Below are positions 36,683 through 47,416 of a stretch of DNA of 64,000 nucleotides, piece after piece. The stretch covers positions 8,370,418 through 8,434,417 of the forward strand of contig JALJCS010000028.1 in NCBI GenBank assembly GCA_023055355.1, read 5' to 3'. How positions within the stretch are numbered: position 1 is the stretch's first letter; the number at the start of each line of letters is the position of its first letter. The notes below the pieces were generated by a model. That model searched no databases and was not told the DNA's origin. It was given only the letters and a program-made list of their open reading frames with translations. The stretch comes from Agelaius tricolor. Its lineage: Eukaryota > Chordata > Aves > Passeriformes > Icteridae. The translations under genes were made by a program, and so were the position numbers.

Positions 36683-39125
36683 TTTGTTTCAGTCACTCCT
36701 GGGAATGTCTGTTTGCTTTTTAAAGACTCATTTGTTTACCGAAATAAACCTGAGAAATACAATTCTGTTAATTTCAGTTCTCATTCCAAGAACAACCCTT
36801 TGGACAAATCTGACCCGGTAGTGCCCCTTTGAGATGATGAATTTTTCAGTGTTTCCGGACAAAAAGACTGGTTTGTAGCAATAGTGCTCAAGCTGCAAAG
36901 CCGTGGATTGTCATAAATTCAGCAAGCCATATTGCATGGGATACCTCCAAGGACCACCTAGGAGCTGCTGCAGGAAGTGGTGTGAGTGATTCAGGAGGTG
37001 GCCGCCTGCCATCTGAGTCACTGTGCAATGAATGCCCCTGCATGCTGCTGCAGTTATTGTTCTTGGGGATTGGACACGAGCATGGCTCTTGACATTTCTC
37101 ATCACTGATGGTCTTGGGGCACATGTGAAAAAAAAAAAGCACAGTTATTTCACTAATTTATTGAGCATATTTTGATGTCTGTGGGGAATAGTTGCTCTAT
37201 GCCAGTCACTGTGGTCCTTCAAAAAAAAAACCACATTCACATCAGAATAAATTTATTACTCTAGCTGACCAGAAACACCGGGGAGATTGTGGATACAGAA
37301 CAAATATGTTCTTCCACACCCTGCAAAATAAAAATAGGAGGGTTTATGTCAAACAGATATATATTGGGTAGCTTTTTCAAAACTACTTTGCTTTGACTTG
37401 GTCCTGCTCATATTTAAGTTACTTTCCCCCACTAATTTCAGGGAGAAGCGGGGTGGAGGAGTGAGAGGAGCAGCAGGGAAGCTGGAGGAAACCAGACGTG
37501 ACAAGTGCTGAAGCAGAACTTCTCAGCTTTGTGGTGGCTTCTCGCCAGATGAGATCACAGCTCCTATGGAATCCTGTCTGCTTTTATTTCCTTAATATTT
37601 GACTTTCTTACTTCCTCAAGAAGCAGGAATTGCTAATCTTCAGTCACTTGCTTTGAGCACTGTCTGCAGCTCGAACAACAGCACAAACAGAGGCAGAGGG
37701 GGGTGACTGACAGGGGCCAGTGTTTGTGGCCTGCAGTGGGATCCCTCTGACCAGGGATGGAGCTTGGATTAGCAGAGACTTTTCCAGCTCCCATCCTTGT
37801 GAATTTATGCTGAAACTATTAAAAGGAAGGTGGGAGGAGGAATGGCTTGGCATGGCTGCTTTCTTGTGGTCAGCACTCAGCACTGCAGATTAGCTCTGGG
37901 GTCTGGACTGGGATGAGCATCCACCTTCTGACAACTTCGTCCCTTTGGAATGTCTGAAGCTAAGTATTTAAATCCTTTGGGCTCCCAGCATGGACTGTGG
38001 GGCTGGGACAGACTCTGGAGTGACACTGCCCTTGCAGCAGAGGCTGAGGGCTGCAGCAGCAGCAGCAGAGGGGATCCTGCTGCTGTACCCAGCCGGGCAG
38101 GCAGAGAGCCCAGGGCTCTGTGTGCCCAGGGCAGAGGGAGAGCAGCAGAGCAACCACTCTGCCCCAAACATGTCCCTGCTGCAGGCAGGCTGTGCCTGCG
38201 GGCTCGGAGGGACACAGTGCAGCACAGAGGAACAATGAGTGCCTCTAAGTGCAGCCACAAAGCCACAGCAGCCCAGTGTGCTGCAGGACAGAGGGGCTGT
38301 GAAAACAGAGCCTCACCAGGGAGAAACCCTGCCAAGCCTGCCCGGAGCACAATCAACAAACCCTCCCCAGCTGGAAGATGGGGTGGAAAGGGGAGTGAAG
38401 GAGAGTGGGATGGAGGAGAAAAAAGAGGCGTTCCCCAAGGGCACTTTGCAGGAAAAAAAAGTGGTTATCTTCATTTTAGTGCCTTCTTGAGAACTGAGAT
38501 GTTGGCACAGTCAGCACAGCAAGATACTGCAACACAAGTAAATGCAGCTGCTGAATGAAATTAAGCCCTTCATAAAAAATAAAAATAAAAAAGTAGAATC
38601 CAGGTATTTTGCTTTACATTCACCTGGAGAGCAGAGTCGCGCTGTGATGTCTCCTCTCATGACTCCTTTGCCTTTCTGTCTCAGCACAGGGTGCTGGATG
38701 CCTTAAAGGATGGGATATATGTAACAGGAGCAGAATTTACTCTTTAAGTAGAGTGCTCCCCTATTTAGAGCAGCACTTACAACCCCAGCTCAGTGCTGGG
38801 TTACCCCTGAGGCACCTGCAGGTGACTGTTTCCTCCTGAGGGGAGCACCCCTGAAATCCCAGTGGTTTACTGGCTGTAAACCACTGTTTACGAGTTTACT
38901 GTTTACGAGTCCTGCCGGGGCTGGAAGGGGCCACTCCCGCCATCCCTGCGCTGGTGTCACACACAGCCGTGCTGGTCCGGGCCTGGAACGGCTCCTCCGG
39001 CAGGACAGGGCTGGGGAAGGCTCCCAGCAGCACGGGCAAGCAGCACCCTCTGCTGCTGGCAGAGCTGGCTCTGGGCTTGCAGAGAGCGGCTGAGGAAAGG
39101 CACCCGCAGCCATTCCTCTGCAAAC

Positions 39126-39251
39126 GAGGGCTGCTCTGGGTGCTGGACACTGAGCAAGGTCAGCTGTGTGTGCTGGACACTCAGACACTGAGCAAAGGCT
39201 GCTCTGTGTGCTGGACACTCAGCGAGGGCTGCTCTGGGTGCTGGACACTCA
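39126..39251 (+). repeat. About 33-bp tandem repeat, 4 copies
   Basis: Units contain GGCTGCTCTGGGTGCTGGAC followed by ACTCAG. Confidence 0.85.
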
Positions 39252-39352
39252 GCTCCTGTGGGAAATCCTGTGCACAGAGAAATTCTGTGTGAGAAAGCAG
39301 AATTCTCACCATGGGGAGAGCTGGGGCAGCGGCTGGCACAGAGCTCATCCCT

Positions 39353-39487
39353 GCAGCATTGGTGCCAGCCCTGCATCACTGCAGCACCCATGCCAGCCCT
39401 GCATCACTGCAGCACCCATGCCAGCTCTGCATCACTGCAGCATTGGTGCCAGCCCTGCATCACTGCAGCACCCATGCCAGCCCTGCA
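39353..39487 (+). repeat. 30-bp minisatellite, about 4.5 copies
   Basis: Units of GCCAGCCCTGCATCACTGCA followed by either GCACCCAT or GCATTGGT. Confidence 0.92.
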
Positions 39488-39983
39488 TGCAGGGAAACCA
39501 GCACACGTGTGCATCAGCAGGAGTGCAGCAAGAAAAGGTCTGGTTTAAATCCTGCCAGGAGAATGAAGGGCTCCCCTTGCATGGAGCTGCTGCTCCTCCT
39601 GCCCTCCCTGGTGCCCTTGCCACGGATGAAGAGGAAGGTGGGATTGTCCTTTGGCAATCAGCTGGAGGTCAGGAGCAGCTCTGGGACCTTCCACAGGGCC
39701 CTGCCAGCCCCGAGTCCCAGCTCAGCTCAGCTGGAACTTCAGCTGCAGCCCCTGAGCTCACAGAGCACAGCTCAGAGGCAAACACGCAGCTCTGTGAGCT
39801 CTGTGCTGTGGTGACAGTGTCCATGGAAATGCAACACACAGGAACTGTGGATCACTGAGGCTTTCCTGAGGCCTGGCCATTCCAGGGCCCTGCACAGCAC
39901 TGCCTGATTCCATCTTCTCACCTTAAAAGGGCTTTGGCTGCTCCTTGTTTTGGAAAGTCCTGGCCTTGTCTGGATGAGACACC

Positions 39984-40019
39984 AAAAAAAAAAAAAAAAA
40001 AAAAAGGAAAAAAAAAAAG
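39984..40019 (+). repeat. Poly(A)-rich tract
   Basis: A long A run interrupted by GG, just beyond the H6PD poly(A) signals. Confidence 0.85.
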
Positions 40020-40152
40020 CAAGAGTCAGAGTGAACATTTAATACTGCAGTGACATTGTCCACTTTGCACAACTAAAACCCTAAAACTTCACTCAGCAGG
40101 AAGTGCTTCCCATCTCTGGAAGAAATTAAAAGACACTTCTTGTTAAAAACTA

Positions 40153-40181
40153 TTTATTTTTTATAAATATAATTCTTTATT
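40153..40181 (-). terminator. Poly(A) signals for H6PD
   Basis: Two minus-strand AATAAA hexamers, at 40181-40176 and 40158-40153, lie at the end of the AT-rich 3' UTR. No earlier canonical hexamer was found between the stop codon and this point. Confidence 0.6.
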
Positions 40182-41187
40182 CATTAAACAATATGAAAAG
40201 AATCACAAAACTTTACTCATGGGAAAAAAAAAAGATTGTACAATTTGATTTATAAAAGCTGAAGTGAAAAATGAGTTATTTCCAGTGTTAGTTTTCTGTA
40301 AAACATATAATCATACCATTGAATTGTCGGAATGCACTTGACATTAAAAAAACGAATAAAAATTAGTATCAATAATCACTTATGGGAGAAACAGACTGTA
40401 AGAAGTTACTCCATGGAGCTGCCTTTGCAAAGAAAGGTTAATACAAGCTCTCAAGAAGGTGCACACCTTCTATTAATAACTTTCACAAAATAAAAATAGC
40501 CCTGCTTCCTTGGCCTACAGCCCAGTGGATTGCTACCATTCCTCTTCATCAGATTTGTTGCTCATTTAACCCTTCTTCCCATCCAGTCTCTCTCTTTCCA
40601 GTCATAAATGTTGTATATTCAAAAATATTTGGTTTTCATTCAGCAAATGCTAAGAATTAAAGAGTTTAACAGAAATTGTCTGTGCGAAAAAAAAATACAC
40701 TTCTGAAAAATCCCCCAAACAACCCAGATAGCTCCATTCACCAAGGAAAACATGTGGAAACTTTTAATGGATTTTAATAAAATCTTGGATACATTTTGGG
40801 GTGACCCACTAGATAGAGACTTCACAAATAAAGCCTATTTTCACCTGCAAAGAACAGTAGGTCCCTGGGGAAAAGCCCATGTGCTTATTTCAAAGTGCAA
40901 ATGAACCTTTCAGTGTTCATTTCAAAAGGTGCCAGCCACATATTGCCAAGCAAGTGTGCAAAAATAAGAAAACTAATGCCACAGTCACCTGTAAGACAGG
41001 AATAAACTGGTATTCATAACAATATAGTTACTCTCTCATAGGTCACTTTTTCATTAAAACTTGTTCCCTCGCACCAAATACAAAAGAACTGGAATGAAGT
41101 GAACACGGGCATTTTCGCTCAAAAATAAAAGATTTCTCTGCTAGCTAAACCCAAGCTTTTCCTCTGAGCACCAAGCTTTCCCTCAGT

Positions 41188-41216
41188 AATTATTGCACTC
41201 TCAGAGTGCAATAATT
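41188..41216 (-). promoter_or_regulatory. Perfect 29-bp palindrome in the H6PD 3' UTR
   Basis: A 14-base arm AATTATTGCACTCT, one central base, then its exact reverse complement. In the mRNA sense it contains GTGCAATA, the 8-mer target of the miR-25/32/92/363/367 seed family. The structure is certain; a regulatory role is inference. Confidence 0.5.
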
Positions 41217-41540
41217 GGAGAGCAGAGCTGTGCCATACTCTCAGCCTGCCCCATTATTTCCAGAGCCCCAACACATCCAGGGTTACACATCCACGTGCAA
41301 ACCACCATCACTGCCCTGAGACAAGGGCCTGGCCCAGCCAGGCTGAGCAGGGCAGGGATCAATGTGGTACTGTTGTCTTTAGCCTGAGAATTACATTAAA
41401 TTAGACAGAATTTGGCAGGCAGTTGATTTAACAAGTCCCCTGAAGTACCTGTGAGGTAGTTAAATGCCAGTAAGCACAAACAGGGAAACTGAGGCACTTC
41501 AAGGTGAAGTCATTTGTCCAAAGTCTCAGTGAGAAGCCAT

Positions 41541-41735
41541 AGCAGAGCCAGAAAGGCCACACTGGGCTTGTGGCTCCTCCTGAGCTCCAAACACAGAGCC
41601 CAGGCTCAAACACCAGAGGTGTGCAGGGCAGAGAACCCAGAGCAGAGCCAGAAAGGGCACACTGGGCTTGTGGCTCCTCCTGAGCTCTGGCCACTGAGCC
41701 CAGCTCACCCAGGCTCCAGTGCCAGGGGTGCTGCA
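41541..41735 (-). repeat. 100-bp direct duplication in the H6PD 3' UTR
   Basis: AGCAGAGCCAGAAAGG on the plus strand begins copies at 41541 and 41641. About the first 47 bases of each copy are nearly identical, and similarity falls off after that. Confidence 0.9.
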
Positions 41736-41867
41736 GGCCTTGGGTCCCCCTGAAGGCCGGAGGTGTCAGGGATGGAGCTGCTGCTGGCAACGCAGGAACA
41801 AGGACATCGTGTGTGACAAGCCAGGCTGTGAAGGCCACGCAGACAGGGGAGGAGGGACACTGCAGCA

Positions 41868-43225
41868 TCACCCCAGCAGAGCTTCATAGTCCACGTACCA
41901 GACGAGCTGGCCAGAGCTGGGGCTGACCCCCGAGATGGGCCACTTGCGGGGCTCGCGGCCCACCCTGCTGAGCAGCGCGGTGATGTCGTGCTTGCCCTTG
42001 CCCAGCACCAGCACGAACACCTGCCTGGCCCTGTTGATGAGGGGCAGGCTGAGGCTCATCCTCTGGTGGGGCTTGACGGGGCTCTCGGTCAGCACCACCG
42101 TGGCAGCCCCTTCCAGGCCGTGCTCGGAGCGGGGGAAGAGCGAGGCCGTGTGTCCGTCCGTGCCCACGCCCAGCAGCACCAGGTCGAAGCTGGCGTTGGC
42201 CACCAGGGCCGCGATGTCCTGGGCGTAGAGCTCGGCACCGCCGTCCTCCTCCACGCAGAGGCGGCGGTTGAGGTGCACGGGCATGGGGTGGATGTTGAGG
42301 TAGGGCACCCTGACGTGCTGCAGGAGGTGCCGGTGCAGGCCCTGGAAGTTGGACTCGCCGTCGGTCAGGGGCACGCAGCGCTCGTCTGCCAGCCACACGT
42401 GGCTGTGCTGCCAGGGGAAGCCGTGGTGGTGCCTGGCCAGGCGCTGGAACAGCCCCACGGGGCTGGAGCCGCCCGACAGGGCCAGGTGGAACTGGCCCGA
42501 GCGAGCCACGCTGCGCACGGCCGCCGCCTCCATGTCGGAGGCCAGCCGGGCAATCAGCTCCTCGGCCCAGGCCGACACCAGGGGACTCTGCCGGAACTGG
42601 GACTGGATGGCCCTGAACTCGCTTGGCATCTGCCCGCTGGGGTGCAGCAGCTCTGCTGGCTCTGCCAGGCTGAACTCCACTCCCCCGGCCACCATCTCAA
42701 AGTCCAGCAGCTGCTGGTTCTCCACGCCGCCGGGGTAGAGGCGCGGGGGCTGGTGGGATGTGCTGTCCAGCAGAGGCGTCCAGAAGGCCCACGAGGCCAG
42801 CAGGCTCTCCGTGGTGATGAAGAAATCCTTCCTGCCGTGGTAGATGTGGGAGATGAGGACAGAATAGGCATCCCTCTCCTTGACAGGGCTGTACATGTAG
42901 AAATCAGACAGCGGCTGTCCGAAGATGTGCAGGTCTGAGCGAGCTCCTGCTTCCTTCCAGCTGTCCTTGGGCATGGCAGGCCGGAAGAGGTTCCTGCTCA
43001 CCAGCACCGCGGGGGTGTTGAGAGCACCGTGCCCAAAGTAGAAGATGATCTGCTTGGGTTTGCACTGGCTGTGGCCTGCATCCCTCAGCGTGCCACTCTG
43101 AGGGCAGTAGGCCCTGTTCCTGAAGAGGACGCGGGCGTAGCCCACCCGCTCATCCAGAGCCTTCCCCGAGGTGAGCAGGAACGGGACCCCGTCCCAGCGC
43201 AGGCTGTGGCTGTGGATCAGCACTC
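41868..43225 (-). CDS. H6PD: H6PD terminal coding exon (end of G6PD domain and whole lactonase domain)
   Basis: The acceptor GTCGTTGCAG (AG at 43227-43226) is followed by GA GTG CTG, completing a Gly codon. It encodes residues 339-790, from VLIHSHSLRWDGVPF to VDYEALLG, then TGA at 41870-41868. It is strongly GC-biased at third positions, which keeps an antisense frame of about 316 codons open without meaning. Confidence 0.97.
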
Positions 43226-46200
43226 CTGCAACGACAGACACCCCCCACACCTCAACAGCAGGCACCCCTGGGGATCTCCATTACTGCCCAGCATTCACCC
43301 TCCTCAGCTCCCTTGGTACCCACTGTGTCTCTAGCTCCCCATCAGCCCTTCCATGGCTTCACTGCCTAGCCAGAACTCAATGATCTTTATGGTCCCTTCC
43401 CACCTGGCCATCCATGATTCTCACTGCCTCCAGCTCCCTGCTGTGCTCCCTCCCAGCCATCCCACTTGTTCAGCCTCCTTTCATCTCGCAGGAAACCAGT
43501 TTGTGAGCATGAGCATCATTTAGACAATTCTCTTCGTGCTCACAGCATGCCTGGAGATGGCCTTGTGGTTCACTTACCACAGAGAACAAAGCTTTACCCC
43601 TCAACTCAAGTTTATGGGAAGGCGAAGGAGTTTATAGGCTACTTCTAAAAACAATGCAGAGATTTTATAATAATGGGCCTTAACCTTTACACATCCCATT
43701 CCCTGGATCACTGGTGAACTGACACAACAGCGTTATCTTGTCCAGCTCCCAGTTACCATGCCAGTGGATGCCTGGGCACATCCCAGAGCCATGGGGCTGG
43801 TCCTGCAGGGCTCACAGCTCTGACTGCTCCCCTGGCCCAAACCCTCACCTGCAAAGGTCGGCGTGGTGCTGACGTGGCCCCGTGCCTCGGGCAGCTCCTC
43901 CTGCACCTGGCTGTCGTAGGCCTGGTACTGCCCCAGCACGGCGCTGCTCCTCTGCAGCCCCCACAGGGCCTGGAAGGCCTGCAGCTTGTGCTGCACCACC
44001 TCCTGGGCACTGCTGACGTTGGCAGGGAGCTCCATGATGAGGAACAGGAGGGCCTCGGTGAGGTGGTTCTGCAGCACGTCCCGGATCACCCCGTACTGCT
44101 CGTAGAAGCTGGTGCGGCCTGGGCACGGCAGGAGGCAAAATGCTGCTCAGGGGACCTGGTTCCCTTCTGCATCTCCCTGTGGGGCCAGGGAGAGCAAAGC
44201 TCCAAGCTCCTCTCTCCCCACCCAGCAATTAACCTGAAGCAATCAAGCTCAGGGAATGGGTGTCCTGTCACTGGATGTGTGCAGGGTCTGGTCGGACAGA
44301 GCTTTGGGCAACCTGTCCTAGTGGAAGTGGTCCCTGCTTGTAGCAGGACAAGATGGTTTTCCTGTCCTCAGAAGGCTTTGGCTGAGCCATACCCTTGGGA
44401 GACAAAATTTCGTGCACAGAGCTTCCCTTTCCCTGCCTGGCCTGTCACGCAGGTGGGGACAGTGGGAGAAGGACAGTGCACTGCAGGAGTGACTCAAGGC
44501 TGTGTGTCACCAGCAGCAGGCTGCATCACCACCACAGGCTTCCCCCACTGACTGATCATTCATCTCCCTCCCAATCCAAAGGCACATTCAGTAATGGGAT
44601 CAGTGCTGCAGACTTGCTGGGAGCCAGGCTGCCAGCTGAAGCTGCACAGGGAAAACAGACATCAAGTGACAAATGACATCAAATGACATCGTTGTTCAGA
44701 GAGGGGGTGCACAGGGGGCAGCTGGGGCTGTGCACAGACAATGCTGCTCTCCCTGAATCTCTCTGCAGTGCACCCCTCTCCCACAAACAGGCTCAGGTGA
44801 GCTCTGGGCTGCCAAACCCAAGATTACCAGCCCAGGTTTGACAAAACTGCATTAACTAAGTCTGTGGAGGCTGAGGGAGGGAGGCAGAGGTGAGGGGAGT
44901 GGGGAAGCAGTCCTGCTGGTGCAGCAGCCAGGGCACCTGCCTGGCCAGGAGTGCTGCAGGCAGAGCCCAGCCCGGGAGCTTTGTGCTGAGCACTGCAGAG
45001 GGGATGCTGCAGCATTGCAGCAGTGCAGCCGTGCCCTTCAGCAGGAGCCCCACGCTGCCTCTCCGGGCTGGGACTGTCCCTCTGTGGTGCTCTTCCTACC
45101 ACAGAGAGGAGGGCACAGAAACGGGCACACAAACCCACACTAGCCCAGGGACAGAAACATCCAGGCAGGAGATGCACGAGCACCTCCCAAAGAGCAGCAC
45201 AAAGGCACACTTGGGGTGAGCCTGGGGGCTGGCAGGACAGCAGGACAGTTGAAGTGGCCTTAGACTGCATCAATTCCAAATCTAGGGCTGTTTGCCAAGA
45301 ATTGGGATAGAAAGGTCAGCAATGCCCCCAGAGCTCTGCAGCAGAAAAAGGTGGGGGGCTCTGCCCCGGCTCCCAGATGAATTACAAATGGATTTTTTCC
45401 TTAGAGGCAGCAACTCTCCCTGGAAGTGAGTCAGTCTCCAGCACAGGAAGTGTGGGACAGTCCCTTTCTGTTTCCAGGGAGCAACACCCCATTCACCTGT
45501 TCCTTTTCTATTTCTGTACCAGCACCACCTCAAGGGCCCCATGCCCATTATTTAGGAACCTGCCAGTTCTCACTCACTCACCCTCTGCACACTGCCTCAC
45601 CAACCTTTAGCATCCACAGTCTCCTTCAAGACCACCTCCACTCTTTCCACATGGTGCCGGTTCCAAATGGGGTCCAGAAACTGTCGGTTCTGATCCCGAA
45701 AAGGCAGGATATGGGCCACAGCCTGTGAGGGGAAAATCCAAAGACCCAATAAAAACTCAGCAGATTCCCAGAGTGCCTCTGCCTCCCTGCCCCATGCAGC
45801 AGAGCAGGTCAGAGAAGAGAAAAGCAGCAGGAGAGGCTGCAGTGGTGCACAGCAGGGTCACCAGTGGCTGTCCAGAGCAGACATTAAAGGTCTTTCTGAG
45901 GAATTTGGAGGTTTCATGTGAAAAGGCTGAACTACAAACTGCAGAGCACTCAGTTTATATCTGTCAGAGGACAAAGGGCTGAGTCAGACCATCCTGGGAC
46001 TAATGTAAGGTTCCAAAGTGCTGAAATACATCACTTCAGATGCTTACACCACTAAAGCCATCTGCTCTTTTAATAAAATAAAAAAAATAAAATAAAAATA
46101 AACATTTAAAATAAAATAAACCCCCAAAATAAAACAGAAGAAATTGCCCCTCTCTGTGAAGATGCTCTCCACAGCTGGACATGCAACTTCTGAGTAAAAC

Positions 46201-47416
46201 CTGGCCACATTGCCATGGCTGGAAGAGGCTGCTTTAAAGTGTGGCATCACATCCCTGAGAAACAAGGATGGCATGTCCTTGAACATCCTCCCTCTGGGAC
46301 AGAGCAGCTCCACATCCTGAGCTGTACCTGCAGCAGACAGTCCTGCAGGGCAGGAAGAAACCTTCCCTAAGCATCCCCCAGAACTAACATCCCATCAGCT
46401 CCTTATCATATCAAATGGAGGAGTGCTTCCAGAAGCCATGGCTAAGCAGAGAGGCCTGTGTGGAATGAGCTGTGGAGCTGGGAGAGGACAGGTGCTGCTC
46501 ACTCAGCGAAACCAAAGCCCTGACCTTGGCGAGGAGGCCAGAGGAGCTCTGCATCTCTGCTCCAGGCACAGAGCCCAGCCCTGCTCTGCAGAAGGGACCC
46601 TCACCACCCCAACAGGAGGAAGCCCTGCTTTGGTCTGCACATTTCACCTGCTCTCCCAGGACAGAGAAACAGCACAGGATTCCAGGAGGCTCTGGATCAC
46701 AAAGAGAGGCTCAGCGTGGATTTGGGAGGAGAACAACGCTCTCCCCAGCCCCAGGCCCCGAGCCCCTCGGGCTGGCAGGGGCTGCTCACCTGCTTGCCCA
46801 GGTAATGGTCCACACGGTACATCTCCTCCTCCCTGAAGAAGCCTGCCAGCTGTGCAGCCAGCTGCTGGGCCGAGGGCAGGTCATGGCCAAAGGGCTTCTC
46901 CAGCACCACGCGCAGCCAGGCCCCGGCGCGCGGCCGGCAGCTGCTGTTGATGTGCCCCGCGATCTCTGTGTAGGCAAAGGGTGGCACGGAGAAGTAGAAG
47001 ATCCTGCCAGCCTCCTCCAGCCCCTCCTGGCTGAGCAGGGTCTCAATCTCCCTGTTCAGAGCTGCGTAGTGCTCGGCAGTCTTCAGCTGGTGGTACTGGC
47101 TGAGCTTCAGGAACTGGTCCTTGAGCACGGCACAGCGGTTGGGAGGCTCGTCGGGGGGACAGGACAGCTGCTTCAGCACGTCAAACATCAGCCTCTGCCC
47201 CGGCTCCAGAGCTGCCAGGGCAGCCCCGTGGAACGTGAAGCTGTGGCCACTGCTCACTTGGTCCATGTAGAGCTGGAACAGACCCTGCCACAAATACTTC
47301 TTGGCCAAATCCCCCGTGGCTCCCAGCAGGATGACGGAGATGTGGCCCTGGGAGGCTCCAGCTGGGGGTGGCAGGGCTCCCACGAACAGCACCGTGCACA
47401 GGACCCTTCCCAGCAT
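41868..47416 (-). CDS. H6PD: H6PD, hexose-6-phosphate dehydrogenase / 6-phosphogluconolactonase (four coding exons)
   Basis: Joining 47416-46790, 45722-45605, 44118-43849 and 43225-41868 gives 2373 bases, 790 residues plus stop; human H6PD has 791. Residues 1-22 are a hydrophobic signal peptide. The N-terminal G6PD-like half has the NADP-binding GATGDLA (32-38), EKPFG (173-177), substrate-site RVDHYLGK (201-208) and RDVLQNH with the expected catalytic base His267. The C-terminal half is a lactonase, with SGGSSP (589-594), WLADERC (616-622) and GVGTDGHTASLF (691-702). N-glycosylation sequons at Asn157, Asn282 and Asn682 match the human positions, fitting an ER-lumen enzyme. Known role: it oxidises glucose-6-phosphate to 6-phosphogluconate in the ER and makes NADPH for 11beta-HSD1. 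All splice phases agree and no lesion is seen. Confidence 0.97.
43370..43425 (+). mobile_element. CR1 LINE 3' terminus fragment in H6PD intron 4
   Basis: ACTCAATGATCTTTATGGTC followed by CCTTCCC and CCATGATTCT matches the CR1 3' end. It is antisense to H6PD. Confidence 0.55.
43849..44118 (-). CDS. H6PD: H6PD coding exon 3 (catalytic His267)
   Basis: Acceptor TGCCGTGCCCAG, then GC CGC ACC AGC, joins in phase to give GRTSFYEQYGVIRDVLQNHL. It is 270 bases long and includes the sequon at Asn282. It ends TTT GCA G before the donor GTGAGG (GT at 43848-43847). Confidence 0.95.
44275..44355 (+). mobile_element. CR1 LINE 3' fragment in H6PD intron 3
   Basis: GGGCAACCTGTCCTAGTGGA and GGTCCCTGC are typical of the CR1 3' region. 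Diverged, and antisense to the gene. Confidence 0.55.
45605..45722 (-). CDS. H6PD: H6PD coding exon 2 (short internal exon)
   Basis: The acceptor CCCTCACAG precedes GCT GTG GCC in phase 0. The exon encodes AVAHILPFRDQNRQF through KETVDAK, 39 codons plus one base, closely matching human. The donor that keeps the frame is AAAG followed by GTTGGT (GT at 45604-45603). It is too short to stand out as an ORF and was found by homology. Confidence 0.93.
46073..46125 (+). repeat. AAAAT-type AT-rich microsatellite
   Basis: Runs of AAAATAAAAT with AACATTT interruptions in H6PD intron 2. Confidence 0.85.
46790..47416 (-). CDS. H6PD: H6PD coding exon 1 (signal peptide, NADP-binding domain)
   Basis: Exactly 209 codons. 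The acceptor CTCCCTCCTCTCCCCAG lies one base upstream of the ATG (exon begins at 47417), so an in-frame ATG at 47446 falls in the intron's pyrimidine tract and cannot be the start. The first residues MLGRVLCTVLFVGAL form the signal peptide. The exon ends LGKQ followed by the donor GTGAGC (GT at 46789-46788). Confidence 0.96.

Larger units (their letters stand above)
36185..40140. other. H6PD-SPSB1 intergenic interval
   Basis: About 4 kb between the SPSB1 CpG island and the H6PD poly(A) signals. It holds a 50-bp array, a CR1 3' end, two short arrays at 39126-39251 and 39353-39487, and a poly(A)-rich tract near 39.98 kb. No exon or RNA gene could be supported. Confidence 0.7.
40145..41867 (-). 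other. H6PD: H6PD 3' UTR (predicted)
   Basis: About 1.7 kb from the stop to the first canonical minus-strand poly(A) hexamers. The proximal part contains a 100-bp direct duplication (41541-41735). The distal part (40.15-41.2 kb) is AT-rich and holds a perfect palindrome at 41188-41216. The human 3' UTR is considerably longer. Confidence 0.65.

Noticed and set aside
35272..36723. 483-codon plus-strand open frame
   Set aside because: Pro/Ala/Arg-rich translation of a CpG island with tandem repeats, then the 50-bp array. Stop codons are rare at such GC content.
41988..42938. 316-codon plus-strand open frame opposite the last H6PD exon
   Set aside because: Antisense shadow of the GC-rich coding exon, with low-complexity His/Val/Gln-rich composition.
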